From: a bacterium
Lineage (GTDB): Bacteria > Patescibacteriota > Saccharimonadia > Saccharimonadales > UBA4665
Length of the DNA: 9,310 nt
Direction of reading: 5' to 3'
NCBI GenBank assembly: GCA_021846795.1
Contig: JAJZWG010000024.1
Span: forward strand, 1 to 9,310
Shown here: positions 5,954 through 9,310 of the stretch, piece after piece
How positions within the stretch are numbered: position 1 is the first letter of the stretch
How the letters are laid out: each line of letters begins with the position of its first letter
Notes under the pieces: model-generated
The model's database searches: none
What the model was told of the DNA's origin: nothing
The model's input: only the letters and a program-made list of their open reading frames with translations
Translations under genes and position numbers: made by a program

Positions 5954-6331
5954 TTATGTTAAATTGAGGTGGTGTTTAATTCGATTCATCACATCGCTAA
6001 TAACAACTTGTGATTTAACTAAATAATCGTCTACCCCTAAAGCTTCAGCTCGATCTTTATCAGCCTGTTGACTTAAAGCCGTTAACATAATAACTTTTAT
6101 GTTAGCTATCTCAGGTGTATTTTTAAGAATATCTAAAACATCAAAACCACTAACTTTAGGCATCATAACATCAAGTAAAATCAAATCAGGTTTAAACTCT
6201 AAAGTAGTTTGCAAAGCTTCTTCACCATTAGCCACTCTTTTGACTGTAAAACCTTCAAGTTGCAGTCTAGTTAAATAAGTATTAGCTAAAGAATCATCAT
6301 CTTCAACTAATAAAATTTTTTTATTGTTCAC
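5954..6331 (-). CDS. Orphan CheY-like response regulator (receiver domain only)
   Basis: This 125-residue single receiver domain has all key residues: the acidic cluster EDDD (10-13), phosphoacceptor D54 in LILLDVMMPKVSG (50-62), T84 in VIMLTA and K106 in DDYLVK. It should accept phosphate from a histidine kinase, but no intact kinase gene is in the window and there is no output domain, so it probably signals by protein contact. The start is GTG at 6331. A minus-strand TAATAT at 6337-6342 lies five bases before it and could give a leaderless or nearly leaderless transcript. Alternatively it is read through from pyrG, 41 bases upstream, since I see no terminator there. It contrasts sharply with the eroded receiver gene at the left end of the window. 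Confidence 0.93.
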   Translation of the reverse strand: MNNKKILLVEDDDSLANTYLTRLQLEGFTVKRVANGEEALQTTLEFKPDLILLDVMMPKVSGFDVLDILKNTPEIANIKVIMLTALSQQADKDRAEALGVDDYLVKSQVVISDVMNRIKHHLNLT

Positions 6332-6372
6332 AGTAATATATTAAACTATTAACGCTTTAAAAACAACTTAGG

Positions 6373-7992
6373 CTATTTTTTACTTTCAATTAAACTTTTA
6401 ATAAAACCAATAAAAAACGGATGAGGTCGATTGGGTCGACTTTTTAATTCAGGATGAAACTGACTAGCTAAGAAAAATGGATGATTAATTCCTTCAATAA
6501 TTTCAACTAAACCACTTTCTAAATTAAATCCGGTAGCCTTAATACCCCAATTTTTATATTCATCAACAAAAAGTTGATTACATTCACCTCTATGACGATG
6601 TCTTTCAACAACATCAGTTTGTTGATATAATTTTTTAGCTAAAGTTTGATCTAAAATATGACAATTATAATCACCTAGTCGCATAGTACCACCAGTCATA
6701 ATTTTATCTGATTGACCATTCATAGTAGTAATAACTTGATATTTTGAGTTATTATCCAGTTCAAAACTAGTCGCCTGAGATAAACCAGCATTTCTAGCTG
6801 CAGCAATAACGGCCATCTGCATGCCTAAACATAAACCAAGATAAGGTATATTATTTTTTAAAGCATACTGAGCAGCTTTAATTTTACCCTCTAAACCCCT
6901 AACTCCAAACCCCCCCGGAATAATAACACCATCAAAATTATCAAAAACTTTTTTTAAATTATTAAAATTAGTATCTTGATCATATTGACTAGCATCAATC
7001 ATTTTAATCGATAAATTAACTTGGTTATACCAAGCAGCAGCTTTAATGGCTTCAAGAACAGAAATATAAGTATCATTGTTGTCTAGATATTTAGCAAAAA
7101 TGGCTACCTTAACGGTTTGATCAAATTTTTTATTAATTTTAGCTAACATTCTTTTCCAATCATCTAGATCTGCTCTTTTGTTTTTTAATTGTAATTTTTT
7201 AAAAATCACTGGCATAATACCAGATTCTTCAATAGTGATTGGTACTTCATAGATAGTTTTTGCATCAGGCAAAGAAAGAATGGCATTCAAATCTAAACCA
7301 CTAAATAAAGCTAACTTATCTTTAATTGGCTGAGTGATCTCGTGATCACTTCTAGCTACTAATATATCGGGGAAAATACCGATGCCTCGCAAATCTCTAA
7401 CTGAATTTTGAGCTGGTTTAGTCTTTAATTCTTGAGAAGTTTTTAAAAATGGCAAATGAACTAAATGAACATAAAGACAATTTTCTCGACCAACCTTAAA
7501 ACTAAATTCTCGAATTGATTCTAAAAAGCTAAGTGATTCATAGTCACCAACTGTACCACCAATTTCAACAATTTGAATTTCAAAACCCTTGGCAGCTTCT
7601 TTAAAATACTCTTGAATAGCTCGAGTTAAATGAGGAATAATCTGAACATCATCTCCTTCATATTTACCAGCTCGTTCGTCTTGAATCACCTTAAGAAGTA
7701 CTCGACCAGCCATAACTGACGAACTTTGAGTTAATTCTTGATCAATAAATCTTTCATAATGACCTAGGTCTAAATCGGTTTCAGCCCCATCCTTAGTCAC
7801 AAAACATTCACCATGTTCTTTAGGATTTAGAGTACCAGCATCAACATTTAAATAAGGATCACACTTTTGCAAATTTACTTTAAAATTTCTAGCTTTAAAT
7901 AATTTAGCTAAAGAAGCGGCCGTAATACCCTTGCCAAGCCCAGACATTACCCCACCAATTACAAAAATATACTTAACCGGCTGTTTAGCCAT
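6373..7992 (-). CDS. pyrG: CTP synthase (glutamine-hydrolysing)
   Basis: A full-length protein of 539 residues. It makes CTP from UTP with ATP and glutamine, the last step of pyrimidine nucleotide synthesis, in the cytoplasm. The N-terminal synthetase domain has the P-loop GGVMSGLGKG (13-22), the CDPYLNVDAGTLNP segment (44-57), and GAETDLDLGHYERF with its metal-binding Asp. The C-terminal class I glutaminase has the oxyanion loop PGGFGVRG (359-366), nucleophile C388 in GLCLGMQ, and H513/E515 in FHPELKS. All catalytic residues are present. Compared with the common NVDPGTM form the sequence has Ala for Pro and Leu for Met. ATG 7992 is backed by the Shine-Dalgarno AAGG at 8000-8003. It lies downstream of the CHAP hydrolase gene but has its own promoter. 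Confidence 0.98.
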   Translation of the reverse strand: MAKQPVKYIFVIGGVMSGLGKGITAASLAKLFKARNFKVNLQKCDPYLNVDAGTLNPKEHGECFVTKDGAETDLDLGHYERFIDQELTQSSSVMAGRVLLKVIQDERAGKYEGDDVQIIPHLTRAIQEYFKEAAKGFEIQIVEIGGTVGDYESLSFLESIREFSFKVGRENCLYVHLVHLPFLKTSQELKTKPAQNSVRDLRGIGIFPDILVARSDHEITQPIKDKLALFSGLDLNAILSLPDAKTIYEVPITIEESGIMPVIFKKLQLKNKRADLDDWKRMLAKINKKFDQTVKVAIFAKYLDNNDTYISVLEAIKAAAWYNQVNLSIKMIDASQYDQDTNFNNLKKVFDNFDGVIIPGGFGVRGLEGKIKAAQYALKNNIPYLGLCLGMQMAVIAAARNAGLSQATSFELDNNSKYQVITTMNGQSDKIMTGGTMRLGDYNCHILDQTLAKKLYQQTDVVERHRHRGECNQLFVDEYKNWGIKATGFNLESGLVEIIEGINHPFFLASQFHPELKSRPNRPHPFFIGFIKSLIESKK

Positions 7993-8015
7993 ATTTTTAC
8001 CTTTTTATTATGTCT

Positions 8016-8045
8016 ATGCTACCTTATTTAAAAGCACTTTGACAA
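8016..8045 (-). promoter_or_regulatory. Candidate sigma-70-type promoter of pyrG
   Basis: On the minus strand TTGTCA (8040-8045, five of six to consensus) is followed by 18 bases and TAGCAT (8016-8021, four of six). This gives a leader of roughly 15-20 bases carrying the AAGG ribosome binding site at 8000-8003. A second possible -10, CATAAT at 8007-8012, lacks a good -35. The elements lie in the 62-base gap after the CHAP gene. Confidence 0.5.
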
Positions 8046-8054
8046 GTAGATTTT

Positions 8055-9284
8055 TTAAGCTGGAAAATGAATAAACTGTAATTGATAATGATAGTTATAA
8101 ATACCAAAACCATTATAAACACCGTTGACAGACATAACTTGTTGACTATAAGTACCGTCTAAAAATTCATTATATTCTCCAGTCAAAAAAGTACCGTTAC
8201 TATAAACTTTTTCAACATAGACAGCATGACCAACATCTGGTTCACCTGGAGCAAAATATAGACCCGGTATAGCTGGACGGATAGCTATATCACCAGCCTG
8301 TGGTGTATTAGTGACTGTCACGCCATATTTAGCTCCATATTGTTGGGCAGCAGCTGGCCAATTATCGGCATTACCAAAGTTATATTCTTGTAATAACATA
8401 TTAGCAATCGGGCTTTCTTTAGCGGCCATAAAGGCAGTGTAGCTAACACACTCACGATTTAACATATGCCATTGGTCAACAATACTATCTTGAGGGGCTT
8501 GACACAAAAAAGCTGGATAACCACCACCACAAAGCGTGCTAGATGATGGAACAGAACTATTATAACTATTAGCCGACTCATTAGCTAAAATCTCAGCTTG
8601 TTTTAATTGCTGAATTTGAGCTTGATTAGCTTGAATTTGTTGATTATATTGGGTTTGTTGACTTTGATTAAGACTTAATAGTTGGTTGACTTGATTTTGA
8701 TCAGCTTGAAGTTGTTGATTTTGTGAAGTAGCCGCGTTAATTTTAGTCTGTAAATTATTTTTATCTTGAATTAAATTATTTTCTTCAAGATTAATACTTT
8801 TAATAGTACTATTTAATTGATTTTGGACAATTTGTCGATATTGTTCTTTATTAAAATATGAACTTAAATTTTGTGAAGTAGCTAATTCTTCCAAAGTTGT
8901 CATCTGTTGACTTAAATACATAGTCCGAATAATATCTGCTAATTGAACTTTTTTTAATGAAATTTGATTTTGATCACTAATAATTTTATTACTTAAAATT
9001 GCTTGTTGATATTGATCATTAGCAATATTTTGTTTAATGCTATTAATATTAGCATTAATTAAATTAATTTCTTGTTGATAATTAGTAGCTTGAGAAGCTA
9101 ATTTCTGCAAAGATGCTTGACTAGCCTGATTTTGTGATTGTAATTGACTAATTTGAGCTGAATATTGATCAGCTTGCACTAAATGACTAAAACTCAGTAA
9201 AAGAAGACTACCAATAATCAATATCAAAGATAGCCATAAAGCGTAGCTATACTTAGAATAATATTTTCGAATTTCTGTAATCAT
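8055..9284 (-). CDS. Secreted coiled-coil CHAP-domain peptidoglycan hydrolase (PcsB/CwlO-like architecture)
   Basis: A 409-residue protein. Residues 1-13 are basic and 14-35 hydrophobic, ending SHLVQA before D39: a signal peptide with a possible cleavage after A38, or an N-terminal anchor. Residues 41-235 are a long coiled coil, very rich in Gln and Asn, with a central break (MYLSQQMTTLEELATSQNLS, 122-141) like that of PcsB and CwlO-type proteins. A Ser-rich linker precedes a CHAP domain (about 250-409). C279 in RECVSY is the likely nucleophile, H353 in VGHAVYVEKV the base, and E370 or N372 in GEYNE the third residue. C252 and C261 could form a disulfide. CHAP enzymes cut peptidoglycan amide or peptide bonds, and the coiled coil usually holds them in check or links them to a partner such as FtsEX. 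A role in cell separation or wall remodelling is inferred. The promoter may lie beyond the right edge. Confidence 0.88.
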   Translation of the reverse strand: MITEIRKYYSKYSYALWLSLILIIGSLLLLSFSHLVQADQYSAQISQLQSQNQASQASLQKLASQATNYQQEINLINANINSIKQNIANDQYQQAILSNKIISDQNQISLKKVQLADIIRTMYLSQQMTTLEELATSQNLSSYFNKEQYRQIVQNQLNSTIKSINLEENNLIQDKNNLQTKINAATSQNQQLQADQNQVNQLLSLNQSQQTQYNQQIQANQAQIQQLKQAEILANESANSYNSSVPSSSTLCGGGYPAFLCQAPQDSIVDQWHMLNRECVSYTAFMAAKESPIANMLLQEYNFGNADNWPAAAQQYGAKYGVTVTNTPQAGDIAIRPAIPGLYFAPGEPDVGHAVYVEKVYSNGTFLTGEYNEFLDGTYSQQVMSVNGVYNGFGIYNYHYQLQFIHFPA

Positions 9285-9310
9285 TTTTATTTTTTATCTA
9301 ACAATTTAAT

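Noticed and set aside
6910..6916. Run of seven C (seven G on the coding strand) in AT-rich DNA, a possible slippage or phase-variation tract
   Set aside because: It encodes the Pro-Gly-Gly of the CTP synthase oxyanion loop, which is required, and the frame is intact. Phase variation of an essential enzyme is unlikely.
8028..8045. AAAAGCACTTT palindrome-like sequence after the CHAP gene as a terminator
   Set aside because: The stem is only four base pairs with a two-base loop and no following U tract, and it overlaps the pyrG promoter spacer.
1..9310. CRISPR array, tRNA, rRNA, insertion sequence or prophage genes
   Set aside because: No regularly spaced repeats, cloverleaf or CCA-like ends, transposase motifs or terminal inverted repeats were seen, and nearly all bases are in housekeeping or recognisable genes.

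Overview
This is AT-rich DNA, roughly 30% GC by eye, densely packed with short genes that overlap or nearly touch. The standard genetic code is used: TGA is read as a stop at the end of xseA, and no in-frame TGA needs decoding. Compact genes, stand-alone receiver domains, eroded signalling proteins and the sequence style of the CTP synthase and bL27 suggest a Candidate Phyla Radiation (Patescibacteria) bacterium, possibly close to Saccharibacteria. That placement is inference. The UGA stop argues against Gracilibacteria and Absconditabacteria.

Left block, minus strand, read from 4394 down to 1: a multi-pass flippase-like membrane protein, xseA and xseB (both exonuclease VII subunits), a small membrane-anchored SAM methyltransferase, then, behind its own extended -10 promoter, a degenerate histidine-kinase-like protein, a degenerate receiver protein, and the 5' part of recO, which runs off the left edge. 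Almost all junctions are overlaps of 1 to 14 bases. The block joins DNA repair and recombination (exonuclease VII, RecO) with membrane and signalling-derived proteins.

Centre, plus strand from 4461: a Trm11/Trm-G10-like RNA methyltransferase overlaps rpmA (ribosomal protein bL27) by 14 bases, making a small translation operon. It diverges from the flippase gene across a 66-base promoter region. rpmA ends one base from the stop of a convergent gene.

Right block, minus strand from 9284 down: a secreted or membrane-anchored coiled-coil CHAP peptidoglycan hydrolase, then pyrG (CTP synthase) with its own promoter and ribosome binding site, then an orphan, intact CheY-like receiver protein.

I see no tRNA, rRNA, CRISPR array, insertion sequence, riboswitch or convincing intrinsic terminator, and no gene-free stretch over 300 bases. 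I found no complete new system. The best leads are the paired pseudo-kinase and pseudo-receiver next to recO, the RNA methyltransferase lacking the usual catalytic (N/D)PPY motif, and -10 boxes placed exactly where leaderless mRNAs would begin at the start codon.
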